A stretch of DNA of 64,000 nucleotides from Halalkalibacter oceani (GTDB lineage Bacteria > Bacillota > Bacilli > Bacillales > Bacillaceae_D): positions 1 to 64,000 of the forward strand of contig NZ_JAMBOL010000005.1 of assembly GCF_023715605.1 (NCBI RefSeq), written 5' to 3'. Below the pieces are notes generated by a model. The model had not been told where the DNA came from. It saw nothing but the letters and a program-made list of their open reading frames with translations, and did not search any database. This document shows, piece by piece, positions 36,744 through 45,400 of the stretch. Position 1 is the first letter of the stretch; each line of letters starts with the position of its first letter. Both the position numbers and the translations under genes were made by a program.

Positions 36744-37241
36744 TTATTCAGCGTTTTCTGCGCGATGGGCGAGCCGGCTTGAGGCAGCGGCGGCAATCGC
36801 TCCGACAATATCGTCAAGAAAGGTGTGACACTCACCGCTTGATTTATCATTCAGCCGTTCCAGAATGCCGGGCTTTTGTTTATCGATATAGCCATAATTG
36901 GTGAAGCCGATTGAGCCGTACACATTGACGATTGATAAAGCGATAATTTCATCGACGCCATATAGCCCTTCGTCTCGATCAATAATCCCCTGCAACGGCT
37001 GTTCCAGCATTCCTTTTTCGGCCAGGACATCGAGCTGAATCCCGGTAATAATCGCATTTTGCACCTCGCGCTTACTTACAACGCGATCGACATTTTCTAA
37101 ACAATCAGCGAGCTGAAGATCAGGATGGTATTTGACCTGTAAAAAATAAACAAGCTCCGCGATATCCTCTAATGTCACGCCACGCTCCTGCATCCAGGAG
37201 CGTGCTTTTTTTTCCACTTCATCCATGTTAGGTTTGCTCAT
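36744..37241 (-). CDS. yutG: Phosphatidylglycerophosphatase A-like protein YutG
   Basis: The 165-residue protein belongs to the PgpA-like group of Bacillus YutG: ALSIVNVYGSIGFTNYGYIDKQKPGI and a C-terminal CHTFLDDIVGAIAAAASSRLAHR. PgpA enzymes remove the phosphate of phosphatidylglycerophosphate, but YutG-type proteins lack clear transmembrane helices and their substrate is not firmly known. GGAGGGAATG precedes ATG 37241. It marks the left edge of the haem island; yutH, its neighbour in B. subtilis, lies 14 kb away. Confidence 0.85.
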   Translation of the reverse strand: MSKPNMDEVEKKARSWMQERGVTLEDIAELVYFLQVKYHPDLQLADCLENVDRVVSKREVQNAIITGIQLDVLAEKGMLEQPLQGIIDRDEGLYGVDEIIALSIVNVYGSIGFTNYGYIDKQKPGILERLNDKSSGECHTFLDDIVGAIAAAASSRLAHRAENAE

Positions 37242-37411
37242 TTCATTCCCTCCAGCATGATAGATAGTTACAGTTTACGGGACAACTGGTGATATTATAC
37301 TTCTGATGGAAAATAGCCGCAACGCTGTTTCTTTATACTTACTGGAAAAAGGGGCAATTGGGAAGGGCTAATCAAGGCGAAATTTCTTTATGAAGAAAAA
37401 AATTCCTAAGT

Positions 37412-37430
37412 GACAATGAAAATCTTTATC
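37412..37430. promoter_or_regulatory. Fur box 1
   Basis: GACAATGAAAATCTTTATC matches the 19-base Fur consensus GATAATGATAATCATTATC at 16 positions. It lies just upstream of the -35 box at 37438. Confidence 0.65.
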
Positions 37431-37437
37431 ATTTATA

Positions 37438-37465
37438 TTGACAATATTTTGATTTTGTTTATAAT
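37438..37465 (+). promoter_or_regulatory. Promoter of the first haem ABC operon
   Basis: TTGACA (37438-37443), a 16-base spacer and TATAAT (37460-37465), both perfect boxes, flanked by two Fur boxes. Confidence 0.85.
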
Positions 37466-37479
37466 TTTACACAAATGAT

Positions 37480-37498
37480 GATAATGATAATTGTTTTC
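37480..37498. promoter_or_regulatory. Fur box 2
   Basis: GATAATGATAATTGTTTTC matches the Fur consensus at 16 of 19 positions and lies around the expected transcription start. Bound Fur-Fe(II) would block the promoter, so the operon should open under iron limitation. Confidence 0.85.
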
Positions 37499-37515
37499 AA
37501 TTGGAGGAGTTGTTA

Positions 37516-38487
37516 GTGAGAGACATAGTGATGCGTAGACTGAGGGTTTCTCTCTTTTTTCTACTATTTATCCCGCTTGCAGCTTGTACGACAAGCGGGG
37601 AAACGGCGACTTTACCAGTGACGGGAGATGGCGGGGCAGGCGTGACTGTGACGGATTTCGCCGGACGGGAAGTCGGGCTTGAGCAGACGCCGCGGCGTCT
37701 CGTTTCTCTTGTTCAAGCAGATGCTGAAATTGTCCAGGCGCTCGGCGGGGAAGTCGTCGGCAGACCGACCGTGCAGAATCAGCAAGTTTCGGAGGCATTA
37801 CAAGGTGCGGAAGAGGTAGGGACCGCCCATGATATTGATTTTGAAAAAGTTGTCAGTCTTCAGCCGGATCTGGTGATCGGTCATGCTGAACTCAACCGGA
37901 AGGATGTTGATATGTTTGCTTCGCTCGGAATTCCGGTCGTCCTGACGAGCGGCAACAGCTATGACGATGTTTTACAGGCGGTCGAGCTGTATGGCCGGAT
38001 TCTCGGCAAGGAGGAACAGGCCGGAGAACTGCTTGCTTCGCTTGATGTCGACCAGCTTGAATTGACACCACTTGCTGAGGAAGTAAAGGCTCTCATTATT
38101 TTTGGCAGCGCGGATACGATGATGGCAGCCTTGCCTTCTTCGCTCTCGGGAGATTTGCTCGCCCTTGCCGGCGGGCTCAATATTGCCGAGGGGCTGCCGC
38201 AAATTGAGCACTATCCTCAATATGCGCAACTCAGCATGGAGCGTGTTCTTGAAGCAGACCCGGACATTGTTTACTTTATTGCCCACGGCGATGCAGAGGC
38301 TGTTAAGGAACAGTTTGAAGCGGAAGTAAAAAGTAATTCTTCATGGCAGCATTTACAGGCTGTGGAGCAAGGGCGCCTCGTCATCCTCCCGCCGGAGCTC
38401 TTCAGCTCCAATCCCGGTCCGCGTATCGGTGAGGCGCTGCAGTTTATCCATGAAAGCGTAACTGCGGTCGCGGAAAAGGGGAGATAG
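37516..38487 (+). CDS. Iron/haem ABC importer solute-binding lipoprotein
   Basis: The 323-residue lipoprotein has a signal peptide with lipobox PLAAC (about residue 24) and a class III (BtuF/FhuD/HmuT) binding domain: VTVTDFAGREVGLEQTPRRLVSL, LQPDLVIGHAE, LPQIEHYPQYAQLSMERVLEADPDIVYF. The ligand is inferred to be haem from the neighbouring NEAT, IsdG and sortase genes; siderophores or cobalamin remain possible. GGAGGA at 37503-37508 is best spaced to GTG 37516. It is the first gene of a Fur-controlled operon with the permease and ATPase. Confidence 0.83.
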   Translation: MRDIVMRRLRVSLFFLLFIPLAACTTSGETATLPVTGDGGAGVTVTDFAGREVGLEQTPRRLVSLVQADAEIVQALGGEVVGRPTVQNQQVSEALQGAEEVGTAHDIDFEKVVSLQPDLVIGHAELNRKDVDMFASLGIPVVLTSGNSYDDVLQAVELYGRILGKEEQAGELLASLDVDQLELTPLAEEVKALIIFGSADTMMAALPSSLSGDLLALAGGLNIAEGLPQIEHYPQYAQLSMERVLEADPDIVYFIAHGDAEAVKEQFEAEVKSNSSWQHLQAVEQGRLVILPPELFSSNPGPRIGEALQFIHESVTAVAEKGR

Positions 38488-38523
38488 CATGACGAACAAT
38501 ACTGGAAACAGCGGGGGTCAGTC

Positions 38524-39582
38524 ATGAAGGAAGCGAAGGAAATAATGGAGTTCGATGATTCTGTAGGAAAAGCGGCCCGAGGGGATCAGCGGACAAAGCG
38601 GCGCTGGACGACGTTGGTCATCGTCACTGCTCTTTGTGTCATTGCCGTTCTGTACAGCTTAATGACCGGTTCGGTCACGATACGAGTGTCCGAGGTATGG
38701 ACCGCGCTGTTCTCACCTGCCGATTCACTGCAGCGACAAATTGTCTGGGATTTGCGTCTGCCACGTATTGTAACAGGCCTGCTTGTCGGCGCCTGCCTGG
38801 CGATCGCCGGCGCGCTGCTGCAAGGAGTGATGAGAAATCCACTGGCCGATCCGGGAATTATCGGGGTTTCCGCCGGAGCCGGCTTAATGGCGGTGACGAT
38901 GATGCTCGTCCTGCCGCACTATCTTTCCCTGTTGCCGTTCGGCGCCTTTCTCGGGGCGCTGGCCGCGACGTTTCTCATTTATTTCATCGCCTGGGAAAAT
39001 GGCGTCTCTCCGTTAAGAATGATTCTTGCCGGTGTGGCGATCAACTCGCTGCTTGGGGCGTTGATGTCTGCGGTGATGATTCTTTACAGCGACAATGTTC
39101 AAGCGGTGCTTCCCTGGCTTGTCGGCGGATTAAGCGGGAGAGGCTGGTCCCATGTCGCGATCATTTTGCCGTATGCGCTGATCGGCATGGCCCTGTCGAT
39201 TTTCGCTGTCAAGCATGCCAATCTGCTTCTGCTTGGCGATGAAGTGGCGAAGCTTTTAGGATCCCAGGTGGAAAGAAGCAGGCTGTTTCTTATTTTGCTG
39301 GCGACTTTTCTGGCGGGGGCGGGAGTGAGTGTCGCCGGCTTAATCGGGTTTGTCGGCTTAGTCGTCCCCCATATGATGCGAATGATTGTCGGCAATGATT
39401 ATCGCTTCCTGCTGCCGACCTCGGCGCTCGGTGGAGCCTGTCTCGTCGTATTGGCTGACACGGCGGCGCGAAGCTGGTTCGATCCGATTGAACTGCCGGT
39501 CGGCATTTTGCTTGCGGCGTTGGGCGCTCCGTTCTTCTTGTATTTGCTGAGAGGAGGAATGAAAGGATGGAGGATGTCTTAA
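38524..39582 (+). CDS. FecCD-family permease, first importer
   Basis: The 352-residue permease has about ten hydrophobic segments and FecCD hallmarks: LRLPRIVTGLLVGACLAIAGALLQGVMRNPLADPGIIGVSAGAG, NGVSPLRMILAGVAINSLLGA, and AGLIGFVGLVVPHMMRMIVGNDYRFLLP. It would form a homodimeric channel for haem or iron chelates. A charged 35-residue N-terminal tail precedes the first segment. It overlaps the ATPase gene by 16 bases. Confidence 0.9.
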   Translation: MKEAKEIMEFDDSVGKAARGDQRTKRRWTTLVIVTALCVIAVLYSLMTGSVTIRVSEVWTALFSPADSLQRQIVWDLRLPRIVTGLLVGACLAIAGALLQGVMRNPLADPGIIGVSAGAGLMAVTMMLVLPHYLSLLPFGAFLGALAATFLIYFIAWENGVSPLRMILAGVAINSLLGALMSAVMILYSDNVQAVLPWLVGGLSGRGWSHVAIILPYALIGMALSIFAVKHANLLLLGDEVAKLLGSQVERSRLFLILLATFLAGAGVSVAGLIGFVGLVVPHMMRMIVGNDYRFLLPTSALGGACLVVLADTAARSWFDPIELPVGILLAALGAPFFLYLLRGGMKGWRMS

Positions 39583-40361
39583 CAGCGGATCAGCTAAGCT
39601 TCGGGTTTTCTGATTCGTATTACATAAAAGAGCTGTCGCTGCGTTTTAAAAAACGGGAAGTGGTCAGCATTATCGGTCCGAACGGTTCAGGGAAATCAAC
39701 GGTCCTTCGTTTGCTAACCCGGCTGCTCAAACCGGCACATGGCGCGGTTTACCTGGAGGGGAAGGAGCTCCATACGCTTTCTAGTAAGAATATTGCCAAA
39801 AAACTGACGATGCTGCCGCAAATTTATGATCATCGCTCGGAAATGACGGTGCGCGATTTAGTGAAATTCGGCCGTCAGCCGCATTTGAAATGGTATGAGG
39901 ATTATCATCAAAGTCATGACACCTATATTGATTGGGCGTTGGAGGCTACCAGGCTGACCGCGCTTCAGCACCGTCCGCTTTCCTCCTTGTCCGGCGGGGA
40001 GCGACAGCGCGCCTGGATTGCGATGACGATCGCGCAAACACCGCAAATTCTTTTATTGGATGAACCGACGAGCTATTTGGACATCGCCCACCAGCTTGAG
40101 GTGATGGAGCTGGTTCAGGAGCTCAATCGTTCGTTGGGACTGACGATCATCATGGTGCTGCATGATTTAAACCAAGCCGCCCGCTACAGCGATCAGATCA
40201 TCGCGATGAAAAATGGAAAGGTGGTGAGGCAAGGGAAACCGCTCGACGTGTATCATCCAGATTTTTTCCGGGACGTGTTTTCCATTGAAGCGCGTGTCTA
40301 TTCAGCCGGCGAGTATCCGGTCTGTGAACCGTACGGTGTTGTTCAAGCTACTCAATCTTAA
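39567..40361 (+). CDS. Iron/haem ABC importer ATPase, first importer
   Basis: The 264-residue ATPase has Walker A GPNGSGKST (about residue 35), signature LSGGERQRAWIAM, Walker B ILLLDEPTSYLD and VLHDLNQAARYSD, typical of FecE/HmuV ATPases. ATG 39567 lies inside the permease gene after GGAGGAATGAAAGG. The isdG-like gene follows after 22 bases, so transport and haem degradation are probably cotranscribed. Confidence 0.9.
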   Translation: MEDVLTADQLSFGFSDSYYIKELSLRFKKREVVSIIGPNGSGKSTVLRLLTRLLKPAHGAVYLEGKELHTLSSKNIAKKLTMLPQIYDHRSEMTVRDLVKFGRQPHLKWYEDYHQSHDTYIDWALEATRLTALQHRPLSSLSGGERQRAWIAMTIAQTPQILLLDEPTSYLDIAHQLEVMELVQELNRSLGLTIIMVLHDLNQAARYSDQIIAMKNGKVVRQGKPLDVYHPDFFRDVFSIEARVYSAGEYPVCEPYGVVQATQS

Positions 40362-40383
40362 TCTAAAAAGGAGAGAAAAAAAC

Positions 40384-40716
40384 ATGTTCGTAATTGAAAA
40401 CACTCTTAAAGTAAAAAAAGGATTCAGTGACCGCGTTGCCGCAAAGATGGCTCATATGGGACAAATCGAAAAGGTGCCGGGCTTTCTTGATATGAATCTT
40501 TTAAAGAAGCGCGGCAAAAAAGAGGAAGAATACGATATTTTGCTGATCTGGTCAAAATGGGAATCGCAGCAGGCCCATCACAGCTGGACATCGAGTGAGA
40601 TGTTTCGCAAAACGCATGACGGCGTGCGCTCTGATTATATTCTCGATTCTCAAATTGCCTTTTATGATGTCATCGGCGGACGTGAAGCGGTCGATCAAAA
40701 CCACAATGCAATGTAA
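40384..40716 (+). CDS. isdG: IsdG-family haem oxygenase
   Basis: The 110-residue ABM-fold enzyme opens the haem ring and frees iron. The three catalytic residues of IsdG-type enzymes are present in order: Asn6 (FVIENTLKV), Trp68 (HHSWTS) and His78 (FRKTHDG, likely proximal haem ligand). The open frame begins 99 bases upstream, inside the ATPase, but AAAAGGAGAG before ATG 40384 gives the family length. It places haem breakdown in the same Fur-controlled unit as uptake. Confidence 0.9.
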   Translation: MFVIENTLKVKKGFSDRVAAKMAHMGQIEKVPGFLDMNLLKKRGKKEEEYDILLIWSKWESQQAHHSWTSSEMFRKTHDGVRSDYILDSQIAFYDVIGGREAVDQNHNAM

Positions 40717-40734
40717 AAAGAAAGGAGCACAATG

Positions 40735-41658
40735 ATGATTGGAATTCTTCTGATGTCCTACGGTTCACCGGAAAGTCTCGGGCATGTCGGCGATTATGTC
40801 AATCATATTTTAAATGGTCGCCAGGCACCGGCCCGACAGCTTGAGCAGATTGATGCCCAATACCGGGCACTGGAGACGGCCGATCCGTTAGGACCTTTTA
40901 CGATCCAGCAGGCACAAGGACTCGAACGGCTTTTTCAATTAAAGGGACGGCAGGATGTGGTCGTGGAAGCGGGTTTTAAGCATGCCCCGCCATTTATCGA
41001 GGATGTCATCAGCCGTTTGATTGAGCGCGGCGTCAATTCCATCGTGACATTGCCGTTAACGCCGCTCTATTCGAAATCGGGCGCGGAGATGTACCAGCAG
41101 CAGGTACGCCGCTGTGTTGAGCAGACCGGCGCCGATATTAATGTGATTGATATTGAGAACTGGTCGACTCAACCATTATTTGTGGCAGCATTGGCCAATC
41201 GAGTGAAGTCAGCTTTAACTTGGTTGCCTGAAGCCGCGAGACAAAAGGTGGAGGTGATTTTCACAACGCATAGCAGACCTGGGTCAACAGAGAAAAACGT
41301 TGACTATTGCCAGCAATTTACGGCATTGGCTGAGCGAATTGCAGAACAGCTTCAATGGCCGGATTGGAAGCTGGCTTACCGTGGAGCGAGACCAGGACAG
41401 GAATGGCTCGGTCCGTCTGTGAAGGAGGTGGTCGAACAAGCCGGAAAAGAAGGGCGGAAAGGGATCGTTGTTTGCGACCTGCTGGCTGTCACGGCTCATG
41501 TCGAGGTTTTGCATGACATTGGCGGTCCGCTGAAAGCGCATGCCGAGCGATTCGGAATGACCTTTGTGCGGGCGGAATTTTTAAATGATTCAACCGATTT
41601 TATGCTCGCCTTGGCGACCATTGTGGAAGAGCAGCTTACGGTGCAGCACGTCTTTTAA
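40735..41658 (+). CDS. Ferrochelatase homologue (HemH/CpfC family)
   Basis: The 307-residue protein belongs to the ferrochelatase family. The metal-site His is in FTTHSRPG (His179) and the conserved Glu in VTAHVEVLHD (Glu257); LLMSYGSPESL and SIVTLPLTPLYS are also typical. Bacillus enzymes insert iron into coproporphyrin III. Here the gene sits in a haem-uptake operon rather than with hemE/hemY, so it may be a second, specialised copy. AAAGGAG at 40721-40727 better fits ATG 40735 than ATG 40732. Confidence 0.82.
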   Translation: MIGILLMSYGSPESLGHVGDYVNHILNGRQAPARQLEQIDAQYRALETADPLGPFTIQQAQGLERLFQLKGRQDVVVEAGFKHAPPFIEDVISRLIERGVNSIVTLPLTPLYSKSGAEMYQQQVRRCVEQTGADINVIDIENWSTQPLFVAALANRVKSALTWLPEAARQKVEVIFTTHSRPGSTEKNVDYCQQFTALAERIAEQLQWPDWKLAYRGARPGQEWLGPSVKEVVEQAGKEGRKGIVVCDLLAVTAHVEVLHDIGGPLKAHAERFGMTFVRAEFLNDSTDFMLALATIVEEQLTVQHVF

Positions 41659-41678
41659 CCCTTGCATGGGCAAAAAAT

Positions 41679-41711
41679 TTTACACACACATTGATAATGA
41701 TTATTGTTATC
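41679..41711 (+). promoter_or_regulatory. Fur-box-covered promoter of the NEAT operon
   Basis: GATAATGATTATTGTTATC (41693-41711) matches the palindromic Fur consensus at 17 of 19 positions. It covers a candidate promoter TTTACA (41679-41684)/TATTGT (41702-41707) with 17-base spacing, 25 bases before the first NEAT gene. The second half of the island should therefore be iron-repressed on its own. Confidence 0.85.
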
Positions 41712-41735
41712 AGTTTTGGTTGAGGAGGAACATTC

Positions 41736-42464
41736 ATGAAACAGAGACAAATGTTTATCGCCAGATTAATGATTGTAGTGATGATCCTATTTCTTGTGCC
41801 TGCGCCTTCCTCTGCTTCAGCGGCATTGGCGGATGGCACATATACGGCTCAATATACCGTGTTAAAAGCGGATAATGACTCAGCGTCGATGGCGAATGAT
41901 TATTTTCAAAAGCCGGCAACGTTAGTGGTGGAAAATGGCAACATTAATGCGCAAATCACATTGACAAAGAGCAACTGGATTAAAAGTGTGACTGTCAATG
42001 GAGCGGCTCCAAGTGTCATCTCTAGCAATGCCTCGGCAGACACAAGAACGATTCAATTCCGGGCGAATGACGTATCATCGCCAATCGTCTCCACGATTCA
42101 CGTCGATATTGAAGAGATGGATTACGATCATGTCTACACAATCCGATTTGCTTTTGATGAAAACAGCATTACCGCAGTAAATGTGGCAGACAACAGCAGC
42201 GGTCAGAATGAAAGCTCAGGCAGCACGCAAGCGGATTCGGGCGCGGCTTCCACAGCTTCAGGTGGAGGGAAGAGCCCATCTTCTGAGCAGCAAGGAAATC
42301 AAGCTGCCAGTCAAGTAGAGACAGAAGAAGCGGCAATTGGAACGGTCATTGAAAATCCGAAAACGGCCGACAATGCGCCAATCGCCACATTTGTCGTCAT
42401 GCTAATTGTCTCGGCTGCCGCTCTAGTCTGGATGCTCGCCAGAAAACGAGCCGTGTCATTATGA
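41736..42464 (+). CDS. isdC: Sortase-B-anchored single-NEAT haem protein (IsdC-like)
   Basis: The 242-residue protein has a signal peptide (to SSASA, about residue 29), one NEAT domain (about residues 31-150), a Ser/Gly/Gln-rich spacer and a C-terminal sorting signal NPKTADNAP plus hydrophobic segment and RKR. NPKTA is a sortase-B-type (NPQTN-like) motif, matching IsdC. Haem-binding marks are the SMANDY helix and the YxxxY pair in MDYDHVYTIRF. It should sit in the wall close to the membrane and pass haem to the IsdE-like lipoprotein. The sortase is encoded nine kilobases downstream. Confidence 0.88.
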   Translation: MKQRQMFIARLMIVVMILFLVPAPSSASAALADGTYTAQYTVLKADNDSASMANDYFQKPATLVVENGNINAQITLTKSNWIKSVTVNGAAPSVISSNASADTRTIQFRANDVSSPIVSTIHVDIEEMDYDHVYTIRFAFDENSITAVNVADNSSGQNESSGSTQADSGAASTASGGGKSPSSEQQGNQAASQVETEEAAIGTVIENPKTADNAPIATFVVMLIVSAAALVWMLARKRAVSL

Positions 42465-42478
42465 GAGGAGAATGAAAG

Positions 42479-45400
42479 GTGAAGAGACAAATCAAAAAAT
42501 GGGTAACCGTCTTTTCCATGTTACTGATCGTATTGTCAACGATCCTGCCTTCCATCGCATTGGCAGAAGACTCATCCACGCTTGCTGATGGGGAGTATAC
42601 AATCGACTTTACGTTCTTGAAGGATGGAACAGATGAAACATCGGTAATGGATGACTACACCGAGAAGCCGGCGACATTACTTGTTGATGATGGAGAGTAT
42701 GAGCTTCATCTCACATTAACGAACAGCGAGTGGATTAAAGAGTTTAAGGTCGAGCAGGACGGCGACTATGCTGATGCGGATGTTATTAAAAGCGATACGG
42801 ATGCCGATACGCGGGTCGTTGGTTTTCCGGTAGCCGATCTGGATGAGAAGATAAATGCTTTCACTCATGTCGTTGTGACGGGGGTTCCAGAGATACCAGG
42901 TTATGATCATGAATATGAGGTGCAGATTCAATTACATCCTGATAGTCTTGATCCGCTGGTAGACCCGAGTGATCCGGGAGAAGGAAGCCCGGGCACCCCA
43001 GGAGAGCCGAGTGACCCAGGAGAGGGAGACCCAGGTACTCCAGGAGAGCCGAGTGATCCAGGAGAGGGAGACCCTAGTACACCTGGTGAGCCGAGTGACC
43101 CAGGAGAGGGAGACCCTAGTACACCCGGTGAGCCGAGTGATCCAGGAGAGGGGGACCCTGGTACTCCAGGAGAGCCAAGTGATCCGGGAGAGGGAGACCC
43201 CGGTACCCCAGCGGACCCTGAAGAACCAGCTGACCCAGCTATCGCTGATGGGGAATATACAATCGACTTTACGTTCTTGAAGGATGGAACAGATGAAACA
43301 TCGGTAATGGACGGCTACACCGAGAAGCCGGCGACGTTGCTTGTTGATGATGGAGAGTATGAGCTTCATCTGACATTTACGAACAGCGAGTGGATTAAAG
43401 AGTTTAAAGTCGAACAGGACGGCGACTATGTTGATGCTGAGGTTATTGAAAACGATACGGCTAACAATAAAAGAATTGTCGGTTTCCCGGTAGCCGATCT
43501 TAATGAGAAGATAAATGCTTTCACTCACGTAGTTGTGACGGGTGTTCCAGGGTTACCAGGTTATGATCATGAATATGAGGTGCAGATTCAATTACATCCT
43601 GACAGTCTTGATCCGCCATCAGGTCCGACAGAGCCGGGAGATGGAGGAGAACCGGGCACACCGGGAGAGCCGACTGATCCAGGAGAAGGAGAACCAGAAG
43701 ATACAGAACTCCCCCAATTAGAAGATGGGGCTTACACAGTTGCATATGCAGCGATTCGCGCTGATAATGACGATCCATCATCCATGGATGGCCGTTTTAC
43801 AAAGCCGGCGACTCTCTTAGTAGAAAACGGCAAATACTATGTTTCCTTTGCGTTGGCAGATACGGAGTATATAACTGAGCTGGAGCTACAAGACCCTGAT
43901 GGACAATGGGTAGAGTTTAGTACAAAGGACTATGAAATTGAGGAATTTGAGATTGCTAGTCTCGCTGATATGATTGACGCGAAAGTGTCGATGCGCGTAC
44001 CAATGGGAGAGACAGTCTATGAAAATACGCAGCCTTTCCGGATTGCTTTTGATCCAAGCACGGTTAAGCTAGCAGACGGAACCTATGACATCAACTACAC
44101 GGCGATTCGCGATGACAACGACACCCCTTCATCCATGGATAGCCGCTTTGCGAAGCCGGCGACTTTGCTTGTGGAAGAAGGCAACTATTATGTTTCCTTT
44201 GTTTTGGCAAATGCCGAGTATGTAACGGGATTGGAGCTGCAGCAGACGGATGGAACATGGGTGGATTTTAGCGACAATGATTATCAAGTTGAGGAATTTG
44301 AGATTGCTAGTCTCTCAGAGGTGATTGACGCAAAGGTGTCGATGCGCGTCCCAATGGGAGGCGGAGCTGTTTATGAAAATACGCAGCCTTTCCGGATTGC
44401 TTTTGATCAAGCAGGTATCGTTCCACGTATCTCGCTTGCACTGGGAGCCGATGGTTCAGCTTCCTTTGACGATACTATAAAGGATACGAGATTTGACACG
44501 AGCTACGGAGGGACACCATTTAGCATTATCGTTCCTGCAGGAAGCAACTCATTATCTATTACTGACTTGGAATTCCAAGCAAATGAAATGCTGATCGAAA
44601 TTTCCGTTGGAGGATTAGGCACGAGAGAAGTGACGTTAATCCTGCCTAAACCAACCGGACTGGAGCCTGAGGAAGTCGGAGCCTTTCACCAGAAAGGTTC
44701 GATATGGGAATATCGAGAAGCGCGTGTAGACGGCGGCCACGTTTATGTCCAAACGAATTTAAGCGCGGTCAAGCTTGGCAAGAAAGTTAATGTTCCGGCA
44801 GGGTTAGCCGGTGATGCTTCAGGTAATCGCGTCACGCTTCAATGGGATGCAGTGGCTGGTGCTACATATGAGCTGAAGCGGATTGAAGGCGGGACTGAAA
44901 CTGTAATCGACAATATTACAGCAGAAACATATTCAGAGAATCTCAGCTATAGCAGCAGCTATTCGTATCAAGTTCGTGCTGTGGAGGCAGGACATCAATC
45001 CGCGTGGTCACCGGCAACAACGGTCACAACTGAAGCTGCACCTAGTTCCGGCGGCGGTGGCGGTAGTGATCAGTCAGATGGGGAGTACACGATCAATTAT
45101 CGTGTGCTGAAGGACGGCACGAATGAAACGTCGATCATGCAGGACTACACTGTTCGTCCGGCAAAGCTGACAGAACAAAATGGCCGTCAGTATATTACGA
45201 TCACGTTGAAAAACAGCAGCTGGATTCCAGTTTTCCGCGTAACGAAGAATGGTGGCAGCGCGTCGGTTGTGTCGCGAAATAATTCGGCTGATACGAGAGA
45301 TGTCCGATTTGAGGTTTATGATTTATCGAAGGATGTTGACGTATATACCGAGGTTGATGTACCAGCACTTAATTACAGCGGAAAGTATGACGTTCAATTC

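Noticed and set aside
42968-43219. Direct repeats that could be taken for a CRISPR array
   Set aside because: The units are 42 bases with no spacers, stay in frame and encode a Pro/Gly/Glu spacer; they are coding repeats.
42932-43528. A 198-codon minus-strand frame over the repeat region
   Set aside because: It is antisense to the multi-NEAT gene, has low-complexity WVTRLT-type repeats created by the coding repeats, and has no RBS.
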